NCBI GenBank assembly: GCA_964429385.1
Contig: CAYSBR010000006.1
Span: 1-64,000 of the forward strand
Direction of reading: 5' to 3'
Source of the DNA: UBA2377 sp964429385
GTDB taxonomy: Bacteria > Verrucomicrobiota > Verrucomicrobiia > Opitutales > Opitutaceae
Length of the DNA: 64,000 nt
Below are positions 7,543 through 16,782 of the stretch, piece by piece. The notes beneath the pieces were generated by a model. It saw only the letters and a list, made by a program, of their open reading frames with translations. It did no database searches and was not told the origin of the DNA. Each line of letters starts with the position of its first letter. Position 1 is the first letter of the stretch. The position numbers and the translations under genes are program-made.

Positions 7543-10029
7543 ATGAGCCACCGCCTTCTCCGCGCTCTCTGCCTCGCCTGCATCGCCGTCTCCGCCCTGC
7601 GCGCACAAGCGCCCGACACGCCGCCGCCCCTCGACGCGGACACGACCGCAATGGCGCTTGCCCGCCAATACCTCGAAGGCGGTGCCGATTCCCGCGCCGC
7701 ACTGCTCGAGGCGTTGCAGCACATGGGTTGGGGTGTGCGCAACGCCAAGGGCGACATGCTCAAGGCTCCGCCGGCCGGCGCCGACACCGGCCTCGCCATG
7801 CGCGACTACGAACTCGATGAACTGCTCTGGCAGCCGCTCAATCAGCCCACAGTCCGCCTGATCTCCGTGGCGCGGGCCCTCACGGTGCCCTTCGGGCACG
7901 CCGACCCCGAAGAGTTTGCCCAGGATCTCCTCGATGCCATCCGCCGCAGCGCCGAAAGCTCCCAGCCGCAACAACGTTTCTGGGCCCGGTTCATCATCGC
8001 GCTCGGCCGCGTCAGCCCGGACGGCTACGACCTGGCCGCTCCCGCGCCTTCCCCGCTCATCCACCCCACCGAGGCCGAAAGCGACAAACTGCTCGAACAG
8101 GCTGGGAACGACCCCTTTGCATTCGCACGCGCCATGATGCCCAGGTCGATCTGGCCCCACGACGACCCCGTGCTCGGGCCGTCGCAAAAACCACCGCCGC
8201 GCGACGCGGACGCCGAGGAAGACCCGAATGCCCGGACCACACGCCGCCTCGCTGAAATCACCGCCGCATTGGAGCAGCTTAACAACCAGCCCGCCCAAGG
8301 GCAGGCCACGCAGGAAAGAGCCGCCCGGCTCGCCGCGGAGCTGACCACCCTCACGCAATATCAACTGGCCGCCCAGATGCAAAAAGCCGCCTTCGCCATG
8401 GCTCGAATGGACGGCGGCGACGAGCACACCTCGGGCGACAACCACTCGGAACTGCTCGCCGAATGGCGCGACCAGCCCCTGTCGCTCCTGCAAATCACCC
8501 TGATTACCCGCGTGCTGTCGGCCGACCTCCGCCGCCTCGCGCAGGAAGAGACCGGCTCTCCGCGTCACGCCCGCCTCGCGCCCTTCCATCCGCCGCTCGC
8601 GGCGATCGGCCTCCGCGTCGCGCAGGGCGCCACCTTCGGCCAGCAGGTCGCCGGCGCGGCCGGCGACATCTGGGCCACCGGCTGGGGCTCCTATGTTGAC
8701 GCCGTGGTCGAGCACCACGCGCCCGAAAGCAAGTTCGGCGATCGCATGGCCTACGCCAACGCCGCCATGGCCTGGGTAAAGACCCTCCTCTCCATCGCGC
8801 GGCAGAAAATCACCCTCGAGGTCAAGGACGCGCCGCTCATCCGCACTAAGACCCGCTCGGCCGGCGAACGCCGCACCGCCCACGTCAAGGTGGAGATCGA
8901 CTTCCCCAAAAGCGACGTTCTGAAAGCCATCCGCGCCGCCGGCAACCTCACCTCCTTCGACCTGCAGCTCCCCGACGGCGGCCCGGCCGAGGACGCGAAA
9001 ATCGTCTGGCGCCTGCCCGAGGGCAGCCGCGGCGGCTCCGGCCCCGCCGTCGTGCAATTCGCGGAAGGCACCGGCGCCCCGGTCACGAGGACCAACAGCG
9101 CCGGCGAATCCTCGATCACCATCGAGGGCATCCCCCAGAAAAAGGAGCTGCCCGCCACCGTCCGCCGCCACCCGCGCCGCGCCGCCGTCGGCGTCGAGGT
9201 CACCATCAAGGTCGGTAACCTCACCCAGGATTTCAACGATGCCATCAGCATCGCCAGCGGCGGCCCGCCCCCCGCCGGCGCTCTCAGCTTTATCGCCGAC
9301 ATGATGCTCCGCACCTCGCTCTTCTTTAACCAGCGAAAAGCCTTCGAGGTCATCGACTGGAAGAAACCCGCGTGGGAGGGCGAGTTCGATATCACCGTGA
9401 AAGGCTCCGGCTCGAAATACAGAAAAGGCGAGAAGGGCGGTCCCGACATCCATTACCGCTGGTCCATGGACCGTGTCATGATGGGCCGCCTGCACACATC
9501 CGAGGACGAAGAAGCGGAAGAGGCGGAGGCGGACTATCAGGACGAAGGCCGGCATGTGCTCGAGGTGGACGGCGATTCGCGCATGTTCCGCCTGAACGAC
9601 TCCTCCAGTGTCTCGTCCCCCGGCGGCAGCTCCCGCTACAAGGCCGACGGCCCCACACAGGTGCCGCCGCCCGGCGCGAGCGAACTCCAACACCTGTCGC
9701 GCGCCAAGCCCGGCGGCACCGCCAACCTCACGATCGAGCAGGGCAGCATGACCCTGGAGCTCATGCCTTTGTTCAACGCGGATTGTTTCGTCAGCCGCTC
9801 AGAGCAAAGCCGGAGCCGCTCCCGCAACCAGTCCGGTATCGAGAATCTCATCCTGCTGAACGGCGTCAGACCCGACACCTTCACCTTCACCGAGCCCTAC
9901 GACGGCAGCCAGGAAGTCATCGAAGGCACCAAGACCATCACCACCCATGACGGCGGCAACCTGCCTTATGTGCCCGGTTTCGACATCACGATCACCGTGA
10001 AGTATCGCTTGTGGAAAAATGCCCCGTAG
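7543..10029 (+). CDS. Large secreted protein of unknown function, coupled to PBP gene
   Basis: 828 residues; I do not recognise a family. A signal peptide is clear (basic start, hydrophobic ALCLACIAVSALRAQA, cleavage near residue 22). The first half is mostly helical and rich in alanine and acidic residues, with a likely coiled segment near residues 225-285. Residues about 440-560 look like beta strands. The C-terminal 250 residues are rich in glycine, serine and charged residues, with YRKGEKGGPDIHYRW and a final strand repeat (DITITVKYRL). No transmembrane anchor follows the signal, so it should be periplasmic or outer-membrane associated. Its last 11 bases overlap the start of a class B penicillin-binding protein gene, which suggests co-translation and a role near the cell wall. 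That role is inferred from context only. Confidence 0.75.
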   Translation: MSHRLLRALCLACIAVSALRAQAPDTPPPLDADTTAMALARQYLEGGADSRAALLEALQHMGWGVRNAKGDMLKAPPAGADTGLAMRDYELDELLWQPLNQPTVRLISVARALTVPFGHADPEEFAQDLLDAIRRSAESSQPQQRFWARFIIALGRVSPDGYDLAAPAPSPLIHPTEAESDKLLEQAGNDPFAFARAMMPRSIWPHDDPVLGPSQKPPPRDADAEEDPNARTTRRLAEITAALEQLNNQPAQGQATQERAARLAAELTTLTQYQLAAQMQKAAFAMARMDGGDEHTSGDNHSELLAEWRDQPLSLLQITLITRVLSADLRRLAQEETGSPRHARLAPFHPPLAAIGLRVAQGATFGQQVAGAAGDIWATGWGSYVDAVVEHHAPESKFGDRMAYANAAMAWVKTLLSIARQKITLEVKDAPLIRTKTRSAGERRTAHVKVEIDFPKSDVLKAIRAAGNLTSFDLQLPDGGPAEDAKIVWRLPEGSRGGSGPAVVQFAEGTGAPVTRTNSAGESSITIEGIPQKKELPATVRRHPRRAAVGVEVTIKVGNLTQDFNDAISIASGGPPPAGALSFIADMMLRTSLFFNQRKAFEVIDWKKPAWEGEFDITVKGSGSKYRKGEKGGPDIHYRWSMDRVMMGRLHTSEDEEAEEAEADYQDEGRHVLEVDGDSRMFRLNDSSSVSSPGGSSRYKADGPTQVPPPGASELQHLSRAKPGGTANLTIEQGSMTLELMPLFNADCFVSRSEQSRSRSRNQSGIENLILLNGVRPDTFTFTEPYDGSQEVIEGTKTITTHDGGNLPYVPGFDITITVKYRLWKNAP

Positions 10030-11863
10030 CGCCAGCCCCCGCCGCGCCGGGGCCGAAGGCGACGCAGCCGACAGCCTGCCGCGCCGCCTCCGGGTCATCA
10101 CCGGGGCCACCGCGGTCCTGCTGGCGCTGCTGGCGGCCGGGGTCGGCTACCAGCAGTTGTTTCACTCCCGCAGCCACACCGACCGCGCTGAGCGGCAGAG
10201 CCACCGCCGCGTGATCCTGCCCGCCCCGCGCGGGACGATCTACGACCGCGAACACCGCGTGCTGGCCGCCGACGAGACCCGCGCCGCCGCCGTGATCAAC
10301 CTCGGCGAACTCCGCGGGGAATTTCGCCGCGAACAGGAAGCCACCGGCTTCACCGCCGCCCGCGCGCGCCTCATCGTCGCGCAGCGCCACCTCGACCGCC
10401 TCAACGCCCTCACCGGTCGCCGGGAGAAAGTTGACGCCGCCCGGCTCGAACGCGCCTACGCCCACGAACGCCTCCAGCCCTTCGTGCTGGCCACTGACCT
10501 GACCGGGGCGGAAGCCGCTCAGCTCAACTCGCTCGCCCCGGTGCGCATCAGCCGCCTCAACCGGCGCTGGTATCCCCACGGCGCGACTGCCGCTCACGTC
10601 CTTGGCCGCGTGCGGCGCGACGGCGAAGCGATCAGCGGCATCGAGGAGCAGCACGCCGCCACGCTGCAAGGCCGGCCCGGCGAAACCCTGATCCGCGTGG
10701 ATGCCTTGGGCTTCCCATTTGCGGACGCCGTCACCACGCGCCCGCCCGCACCCGGACAGGATGTCGTGCTCAGCCTCGACCTCGACCTGCAACTCGCCGC
10801 CGAGCGCGCCCTGTCCGCCACACCGGAAGCGCCGCGCGGCGCCGTGGCCGTCATCGCCGTGGACACCGGCGAAATCCTCGCCCTCGCCAGCAAGCCCGGC
10901 TACGACCTCAACGCCGTCGCCCCCACGCTGTCCATCGCACTCAAGGAGAAGATTGATACCGAGGGCGGCTGGCTCAATCGCGCCACGCAGGGCCTTTATC
11001 CGCCCGGCTCGACCTTCAAGATTTTCACCGCCCTCGCCGGTCTGCGCGCCGGCACGCTGCGGCCCGACACCACGCTCGACTGCCCCGGCTATCACGACGT
11101 GGCCGGCCGGCGTTTCCGCTGCCACCATCCCGACGGCCACGGCCGCCTCCGGCTGGGTGAAGCCCTCGCGCGCAGTTGCAACGTCTTCGCCTACCAGGCC
11201 GGTCTCGCCGCCGGCCCCGCCGCGCTCGCCGCCGAGGTCCGACGCTTCCATTTCGACGAACCCACCGGCATCGACCTGCCCGCTGAAACGCAACGGATGC
11301 TCGCGCCCGACCCCGCCTGGAAAGAACAAACCGGTCGCGGTCCTTGGACACCGGGCGACACCGCCAATCTCGCCATCGGCCAGGGTTTCCTGCGCCTCTC
11401 GCCCCTGCAAATGGCCTGCGCCGTAGCCTCGCTGGCGCGCCGCGAAACCCTCACGGTGCCGACGCTGCTACGCCAGCCCGGCCGCCGCCCCTCCGGCGAC
11501 CGCCCGCCCGAAACGCTCGACCTGAGCGACAGCGATTACGCCGCGCTCCTCGCGGGCCTGCGCGCCGTGGTGGAGATCGGCATCGGCAGCGACGCGCAAG
11601 TGCCCGGCGTCCGCATCGCCGGCAAGACCGGCACGGCGCAGATCGAACGCCCGGAGGGCAGGTTCAACGTCGCCTGGTTCGTGGCCTTCGCGCCCGCCGA
11701 GCAGCCCGCCCTCGCCATTGCCGTCGCCTTGGAAGGCGGTCAGCCCGACGTGGAATTTGCCGGCGCCCGCCACGCCGCCCCCATCGTGCAGGAAGTCATC
11801 GGCGCGTGGTTCGACAAACAGCCCCCAAGGAACTCCTTCGGCTCAAGCGCATCCACACCTTGA
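10019..11863 (+). CDS. mrdA: Class B penicillin-binding protein, PBP2-like transpeptidase
   Basis: 614 residues: a short cytoplasmic tail, one membrane anchor (AVLLALLAAGVGYQQLF, about residues 32-48), the class B dimerisation motif with RGTIYDREHRVLA (about 70-82), and a transpeptidase domain. All three catalytic motifs are present: S331-x-x-K334 in PGSTFKI, S386-C-N388 in ARSCNVF, and K536-T-G in AGKTGTAQ. Such enzymes cross-link peptidoglycan; PBP2 works with RodA in elongation, while FtsI works in division. The GIEEQHAATLQGRPG segment and length fit PBP2, but FtsI cannot be fully excluded because no rodA or ftsW lies nearby. The start overlaps the preceding gene by 11 bases. Confidence 0.88.
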   Translation: MPRSASPRRAGAEGDAADSLPRRLRVITGATAVLLALLAAGVGYQQLFHSRSHTDRAERQSHRRVILPAPRGTIYDREHRVLAADETRAAAVINLGELRGEFRREQEATGFTAARARLIVAQRHLDRLNALTGRREKVDAARLERAYAHERLQPFVLATDLTGAEAAQLNSLAPVRISRLNRRWYPHGATAAHVLGRVRRDGEAISGIEEQHAATLQGRPGETLIRVDALGFPFADAVTTRPPAPGQDVVLSLDLDLQLAAERALSATPEAPRGAVAVIAVDTGEILALASKPGYDLNAVAPTLSIALKEKIDTEGGWLNRATQGLYPPGSTFKIFTALAGLRAGTLRPDTTLDCPGYHDVAGRRFRCHHPDGHGRLRLGEALARSCNVFAYQAGLAAGPAALAAEVRRFHFDEPTGIDLPAETQRMLAPDPAWKEQTGRGPWTPGDTANLAIGQGFLRLSPLQMACAVASLARRETLTVPTLLRQPGRRPSGDRPPETLDLSDSDYAALLAGLRAVVEIGIGSDAQVPGVRIAGKTGTAQIERPEGRFNVAWFVAFAPAEQPALAIAVALEGGQPDVEFAGARHAAPIVQEVIGAWFDKQPPRNSFGSSASTP

Positions 11864-11919
11864 TCGAATCCGCGGTGGAGCGGTTTCGATTCAGGCTGAC
11901 TCACCGCGACCAATCGCTT

Positions 11920-14127
11920 TCACCCCGCCAGCAACCGCAGAAATTCCGCCTCGTCGAGGACCGGCACGCCGAGCTGCTGGGCTTTTTCGAGTTTCGAGCC
12001 GGCTTCGGCGCCGGCGAGGACGTAGCTGGTTTTCTTGCTTACGCTGCCGCTCACCTTGCCGCCGGCGGCGAGGATTTTTTGTTCGGCTTCCTCGCGCTTC
12101 ATTGTCGGCAGCGTGCCCGTGAGGACGAAGGTCTTTCCCGTGAACACGCCCGCGGCGACCACGGTGCCCTGCGGATCGATACCGAGTTTTTGCAGCTTGG
12201 CCAGCAGCCGCTTTCCAGGATCACTGGCGAAAAATTCGGTCACGCTCGCCGCCACGGCCGGGCCGATGTCCGACGGCACCCCGATCAGCGGGCCCGCATC
12301 GAGTGCGGCGATCTCGGCATCGAGCTGCGCGCAGAGCTCTTTGCGCCGGGCCTTGTCCTCATCGGACTTGGGCGGGTTCTTGCGCGAATTGGGCGCCTGC
12401 AGCTCCCGCTCGGCCGCGAGCTCCGCTTTTTTCAACACGGCGCGCAGCAGGGCGGAGTCGGCCAGTTCCGCGAAGTGGCGATGCCGCCGGCCGAGTTCGC
12501 GCGCCGTGGTCTCGCCGACATCAGGCACGCTGAGCGCGTAGAGCCATTTCTCCAGCGGCAGCATGCGCGCGGCCTCGCGGGCGGCCACGACCTTGGTCGC
12601 GTTCTTTTCGCCAAAGACCCGCGGTTCTTCCGCCGTGCCGAGGTTGAGTGTGGCCAGCGTTTCGAGGGCAACGTCGTAGAGGTCCGGCGGATCCTGCACA
12701 TGGCCGAGCTCGACGAGCTTCGCCGCCACCACGCCGCCCACGCCGTCAATCGTCAGCGCCTTCCGGCTGCAGAAGAAACCGAGCCGGCCGGTGCGTTGCG
12801 CCGCGCAATCGTAGTTCTGGCATTTCCACGCCACGCCCTGCGCCTCCTCGGCGGCCACCACCAGCTTCGCGATCCGGCTGCCGCACACCGGACATTGGTG
12901 GCCGACCGCCGCGGGCAGATCAAACTCGGGCGCACCCGCCGGGCGCTCCTCGGGAAACGAGCGCAGCACGGCCGGGATGACTTCGCCGGCTTTCTCGATC
13001 TCGACGAGGTCGCCGACCCGGATGTCCTTGCGGCGGATTTCCTCCTCATTGTGCAGCGTGGCCCGGCTGATCGTGCTGCCGGCGAGAAACACCGGCTCCA
13101 GTTCCGCCACGGGGCTCAGGATACCGGTCTTGCCGACCTGAATGGTGATGGCGTTGAGCCGTGTGCGGGCGGTGTCGGGTTTGTATTTGTAGGCGATGGC
13201 CCAGCGCGGCGCCTTGTCGGTCGCCCCCACGTCGCGCTGGAGCGCCATGTCGTCGAGCTTCACCACGGCGCCGTCGGTGGCATAGGCAAAGGTGCGGCGC
13301 AGTTGGTCGAGCTCGTGAATGGCCGCCCAGGCCTCATCTATGCCGCGCACCGGCCAGATGCGCTCGACGCCGGGCAGGCCCCAGGCCCGCAGGCGTTCAC
13401 GCAACTCCGTCTGCGTCTGCACCACGGCCGGCTCACAATGGCCGAGACTGTAAAGCACGAGCGAAAGTTTGCGTCGGGCCACCTCGGCGGCATCGAGCTG
13501 CTTGATCGTGCCGGCGGCGGTGTTGCGCGGATTCGCGTAAAGCTCTTCACCGGCGGCGGCGCGCTCGGCGTTGATGCGCTCGAACTCCGCGGCGGTCAGA
13601 TAAATCTCGCCGCGAATCTCGACGCTGGCGGGCATCACCGTGCCCGGCACGGCCTTGAGTTCGCGCGGCAGCGAGGCGATGGTGAGGACGTTGGCCGTGA
13701 CATCGTCGCCCTTGTCGCCCCGGCCCCGCGTGACCGCGCGCACGAAACGGCCGTGCTCATAGGTCAGGCTGATCGCCACGCCATCAATCTTCGGCTCAAC
13801 CGTGTAGCGCAGCTCCTCGGTGCCGAGCAGTTTGACCATCCGCACGTGGAAGGCGCGGACCTCCGCCTCGCTGTAGGTGTTGTCGAGGCTGAGCATCTTC
13901 TGCCGGTGCGCCACCTCCTTGAAACCCTGTACGCGATCATCGCCGACCTTCTGCGTGGGCGAGTCGGCACTGGCGAAGAGCGGAAACTCCGCCTCCAAAT
14001 CGGCCAGTTCGCGCTTCAGCCGGTCGTATTCGAAATCGGTGACCTCCGGCTGGGCCTGCCGGTAATAGCGCTCGTCGTGCCGCGCCACCTCGGCGCGGAG
14101 GGCGGCGATGCGTTGCTCCGGAGTCAT
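11920..14127 (-). CDS. ligA: NAD-dependent DNA ligase LigA
   Basis: 735 residues with the complete LigA layout: Ia domain (HDERYYRQAQPEVTDFEYD, about 17-35), adenylation domain with K113 in VEPKIDGVAIS as the lysine that receives AMP, OB fold, a four-cysteine zinc finger (C412, C415, C436, C441), helix-hairpin-helix repeats and a C-terminal BRCT domain (from about residue 658, KTFVLTGTLPTMKREEAE). It seals nicks in replication and repair using NAD+. Relative to typical LigA there is a charged insertion near residues 575-610 (NSRKNPPKSDEDKARRKELC). Its start codon overlaps the stop of the upstream vanZ-like gene by four bases (ATGA). Confidence 0.97.
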   Translation of the reverse strand: MTPEQRIAALRAEVARHDERYYRQAQPEVTDFEYDRLKRELADLEAEFPLFASADSPTQKVGDDRVQGFKEVAHRQKMLSLDNTYSEAEVRAFHVRMVKLLGTEELRYTVEPKIDGVAISLTYEHGRFVRAVTRGRGDKGDDVTANVLTIASLPRELKAVPGTVMPASVEIRGEIYLTAAEFERINAERAAAGEELYANPRNTAAGTIKQLDAAEVARRKLSLVLYSLGHCEPAVVQTQTELRERLRAWGLPGVERIWPVRGIDEAWAAIHELDQLRRTFAYATDGAVVKLDDMALQRDVGATDKAPRWAIAYKYKPDTARTRLNAITIQVGKTGILSPVAELEPVFLAGSTISRATLHNEEEIRRKDIRVGDLVEIEKAGEVIPAVLRSFPEERPAGAPEFDLPAAVGHQCPVCGSRIAKLVVAAEEAQGVAWKCQNYDCAAQRTGRLGFFCSRKALTIDGVGGVVAAKLVELGHVQDPPDLYDVALETLATLNLGTAEEPRVFGEKNATKVVAAREAARMLPLEKWLYALSVPDVGETTARELGRRHRHFAELADSALLRAVLKKAELAAERELQAPNSRKNPPKSDEDKARRKELCAQLDAEIAALDAGPLIGVPSDIGPAVAASVTEFFASDPGKRLLAKLQKLGIDPQGTVVAAGVFTGKTFVLTGTLPTMKREEAEQKILAAGGKVSGSVSKKTSYVLAGAEAGSKLEKAQQLGVPVLDEAEFLRLLAG

Positions 14128-14576
14128 GAGGCTTGATTTGAAGCCACGGTCGCCGGGTTTTCAACCCGGCGTTGCCGGCGAAAGAGCGGCCACTCCAGCA
14201 GCCGCCGGTAAAAGCCCCACTGCGCGTAGAGCGTCACCGCCACGAGCGCCCCCAGCGTATCGGCCACCCAATCCCCCACCTCCACCATCCGGCCCGGTGT
14301 GAAACTCTGATGCCACTCGTCCAGGAAACCGTAGAGCGACACCAGCAGCACCGCCACCCACGCCCGGCACCCGGTGCGCACCACCAGGGTGCCCAGCAGG
14401 CCGAACACGAGGAAATGCGCCACCTTGTCGATTCCGATGACATCCGGCCCAGCCACCTCGCTGCGCCCGGAGGCGACAAAAATCAGCCCCGCCAGCGAGA
14501 GCGGCCAGAGCCAGGGAAGAAGCACGCGAGAGGAAGCCACAGGCCACCACGTTCCCCGCCCCGCCGCCCGCGACAA
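14124..14576 (-). CDS. VanZ-family membrane protein
   Basis: 150 residues with about four membrane segments (LLPWLWPLSLAGLIFVASG, VAHFLVFGLLGTLVV, AWVAVLLVSLYGFLDE, and WVADTLGALVAVTLY). It carries the VanZ pattern of conserved polar residues inside the membrane (DKVAHF, DEWHQSFTPGR, GDWVADTLG). VanZ relatives occur widely and their molecular role is not settled; teicoplanin resistance is known only for the enterococcal protein. The gene is translationally coupled to ligA. Confidence 0.85.
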   Translation of the reverse strand: MSRAAGRGTWWPVASSRVLLPWLWPLSLAGLIFVASGRSEVAGPDVIGIDKVAHFLVFGLLGTLVVRTGCRAWVAVLLVSLYGFLDEWHQSFTPGRMVEVGDWVADTLGALVAVTLYAQWGFYRRLLEWPLFRRQRRVENPATVASNQAS

Positions 14577-14652
14577 GCCAATCCGCCCAACCTTGCTAAA
14601 AAACCACTTGCCAGCGTCGCCCGCATCCCGCTTTGTGACCGTTCTCTTGTTT

Positions 14653-14729
<77 letters not shown>

Positions 14730-14909
14730 TTTTAACCTTCCTCTCTCATGCCTCCCCAGGCTGAGGGTGCAAAATTGGGTGATAGGAGGGCTGCAACCGA
14801 GGCTTCTAAGCGCACAGTCGTGCACAATCAGTCCAAGCCAGGAAGCGCACTCCTAAGCTGGGCTAAAAACGAAGAGGGTTGAATCGTTGAATGTCAGATT
14901 TTGCGCAAC

Positions 14910-14947
14910 GAACACCCCCAACCAATTTGTCATCCAATAGATGACAA
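14910..14947. repeat. Repeat family B, copy 1 (GTCATC palindrome with 5' flank)
   Basis: A 21-base palindrome at 14927-14947 (arms TTGTCATCCA and TAGATGACAA around one central A, one mismatch). It is preceded by GAACACCCCCAACCAAT. The same palindrome with nearly the same upstream flank recurs at 25020-25056, so the unit is longer than the palindrome. Confidence 0.8.
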
Positions 14948-14968
14948 GCGGTGTGGAGTAGCCGCCGG

Positions 14969-15012
14969 GTATCGTGCCCGCCATTGCGCGTTTTGCCTGG
15001 TGGGCCGGGCGG
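14969..15012. repeat. Repeat family C, short copy
   Basis: The stretch matches the left part of the family C element at 46098-46310: a TATCG-x-x-CCCGCCATTGCGCGTTTT block followed by CC-x-GGTGGGCCG. The rest of the element is absent. Confidence 0.6.
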
Positions 15013-15049
15013 CTTCCCGTCTTATATCAATCGCCCGAGGCTTTTAGAC

Positions 15050-15130
15050 TTTGGCCACAGATCACACGAATGAGCCCAGATAGGGGGCGTCTTAATCCGT
15101 GCCTATCTGTGCAATCCGTGGCTAAAAATT
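15050..15130. repeat. Imperfect long inverted repeat (family D, MITE-like)
   Basis: The left arm starts TTTGGCCACAGATCACACG (15050-15068). The right arm, read on the other strand from 15130, starts with the equivalent TTTTTAGCCACGGATTGCAC. Both arms continue with an AGATAG-like block near the centre. A fragment of the right end recurs at 4991-5005. The layout resembles a small non-coding mobile element. Confidence 0.55.
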
Positions 15131-15176
15131 GAGCGCCTCGTATTCTGAAAGATCCAAATCCTACGTGCGTTTGGTA

Positions 15177-16772
15177 TTATGTCACCAAGGGCTCCCGGGT
15201 CAGCTTGCCATCCATCAGTCGCATGAGGCCGAGCGGGTTGGCATTATGCAGGGCCGCAGGCAGCAGGGACTCCGGGAAATTCTGGTAGCATACCGGACGG
15301 GCGAAACGCAGGAGCGCCGCCGTGCCGACCGAGGTGTAGCGCGCATCGCTGGTCGCGGGGGACGGCCCGCCGTGGTTCATCGCCGGGCTGACTTCGACCC
15401 CGGTGGGGAATCCGTTCACCAGCAGGCGCCCGGCCTTTTGCTCCAGCAACGCGACCAGCGGCCCCGCCCCGGCCAGATCCTCCGCTGTGCCATGCAGCGT
15501 CGCGGTGAGCTGGCCTTCCAGCGCCCGGGCACAGGCCTCCAGCTCACCGAGCGTATCCCCCACCATGACCAGCGTGAAAGGACCGAAGGCTTCGGTGGCC
15601 AATTCCGGGTGCTGCAGAAAATGAGTCGCGGTCGTATGAGCCACACTGGGTCGGCCCTGGGTCGGCCCGGTCGCCGGTGCTGCGGCAGCCGAGAGCAAAC
15701 GCACTCCGGGCACGTCGGTGACCTTCGTCCGATTTCCTTCAAAAGCCGCGTGGATACCCGGGGTAAGCATCGTCGCACAGGGGACCTCCTGCACGGCCTG
15801 GGCCAGAGTGTTCAGAAATGTCTCGGTCGCGGCGTCTTTGTGCAAAAACACCAGCCCGGGCTTGGTACAGAATTGACCGACCCCAAGCGTGAACGAACTC
15901 AGCAACCCCTGGGCAATCGCCGCGCCGCGCTCACGCACCGCACCAGGCAGGAGAAAGACCGGGTTGAGGCTACTCATCTCGGCAAACACGGGAATCGGAT
16001 GCGGTCGGGCCGCCGCCGCATCGCACAACGCCCGCCCCGCCGCATGCGAACCGGTGAAGCCCACCGCCGTGACCAGAGGATGCTTCACCATCGCGATGCC
16101 GATGCTCGCACCCCCGCCATGCACGAGGGAAAAGAGACCGGCGGGCAAGCCGCAGGCCGCCAGCGCACGGACAATCGCGTGACCGACCAGCTCCGCCGTG
16201 CCCGGGTGCGCGCGATGCGCCTTCACAATCACCGGACAACCGGCCGCCAGGGCCGACGCGGTGTCGCCACCCGCCACAGAGAAGGCCAGCGGGAAATTAC
16301 TGGAGCCAAACACGACAACCGGGCCGAGCGGAATAAGCATGCGGCGGAGATCCGGTCGCGGCAGCGGCTGACGATCGGGCAGCGCGGGATCAATGCGCGC
16401 ATCCACCCACGAACCTTCACGTGCCACTTGCGCGAAAAGCCGGAGCTGCCCGCAGGTGCGCGCCCGCTCCCCTTGCAGGCGCACCAACGGCAACCCTGTT
16501 TCAGCCTGGGCGCGCTGCAACAGCGCCTCACCCAGGGCCTCAATCTCGGCCGCGATGGTCTCAAGCAATTTTGCGCGGACCTCGGGCGAACGCGCCCGGT
16601 AGTCGGCGAAGGCCGTAGCCGCATCCTGCAGCGCCCCTTCCACCTCCGCAAATGAGGCTTCGTGAAAATCCGGCTCAAGCGCCTCGCCCGTGGCGGGATT
16701 GAGGGCGCGAAAGACCGGACCGCCGACGGCGCCGCTACGACCGGCAAGAAGACTTTTTCCCTGGATGATCAT
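15177..16772 (-). CDS. 2-oxoglutarate semialdehyde dehydrogenase (ALDH family)
   Basis: 531 residues, aldehyde dehydrogenase superfamily. The catalytic cysteine is C302 in GVGQFCTKPG, and the nucleotide-binding segment FGSSNFPLAFSVAGGDTASA is present. The sequence fits the class that uses NADP+ and oxidises 2,5-dioxopentanoate (2-oxoglutarate semialdehyde) to 2-oxoglutarate. The ATG at 16772 (MIIQGKSLLAG) is chosen because the longer frame would run into the upstream gene. It lies 10 bases after an FAH-family gene and in one operon with a YjhG-type dehydratase, which together make the lower Weimberg route for pentonates. The substrate call rests on that context. Confidence 0.88.
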   Translation of the reverse strand: MIIQGKSLLAGRSGAVGGPVFRALNPATGEALEPDFHEASFAEVEGALQDAATAFADYRARSPEVRAKLLETIAAEIEALGEALLQRAQAETGLPLVRLQGERARTCGQLRLFAQVAREGSWVDARIDPALPDRQPLPRPDLRRMLIPLGPVVVFGSSNFPLAFSVAGGDTASALAAGCPVIVKAHRAHPGTAELVGHAIVRALAACGLPAGLFSLVHGGGASIGIAMVKHPLVTAVGFTGSHAAGRALCDAAAARPHPIPVFAEMSSLNPVFLLPGAVRERGAAIAQGLLSSFTLGVGQFCTKPGLVFLHKDAATETFLNTLAQAVQEVPCATMLTPGIHAAFEGNRTKVTDVPGVRLLSAAAAPATGPTQGRPSVAHTTATHFLQHPELATEAFGPFTLVMVGDTLGELEACARALEGQLTATLHGTAEDLAGAGPLVALLEQKAGRLLVNGFPTGVEVSPAMNHGGPSPATSDARYTSVGTAALLRFARPVCYQNFPESLLPAALHNANPLGLMRLMDGKLTREPLVT

Positions 16773-16782
16773 GGTGTGAAGG

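Larger units (their letters stand above)
14730..15176. other. Gene-free stretch rich in dispersed repeats
   Basis: 447 bases between tRNA-Pro and the 3' end of the aldehyde dehydrogenase gene. No credible coding sequence is seen. It contains copies of three repeat families listed separately: the GTCATC palindrome (14910-14947), the GC-rich family C fragment (14969-15012) and the long inverted repeat D (15050-15130). It is a likely landing place for small mobile repeats downstream of a tRNA gene. Confidence 0.6.

Noticed and set aside
7504..9693. A 729-codon open frame antisense to the secreted orphan
   Set aside because: No motif; the sense frame has a signal peptide and couples to the PBP gene.
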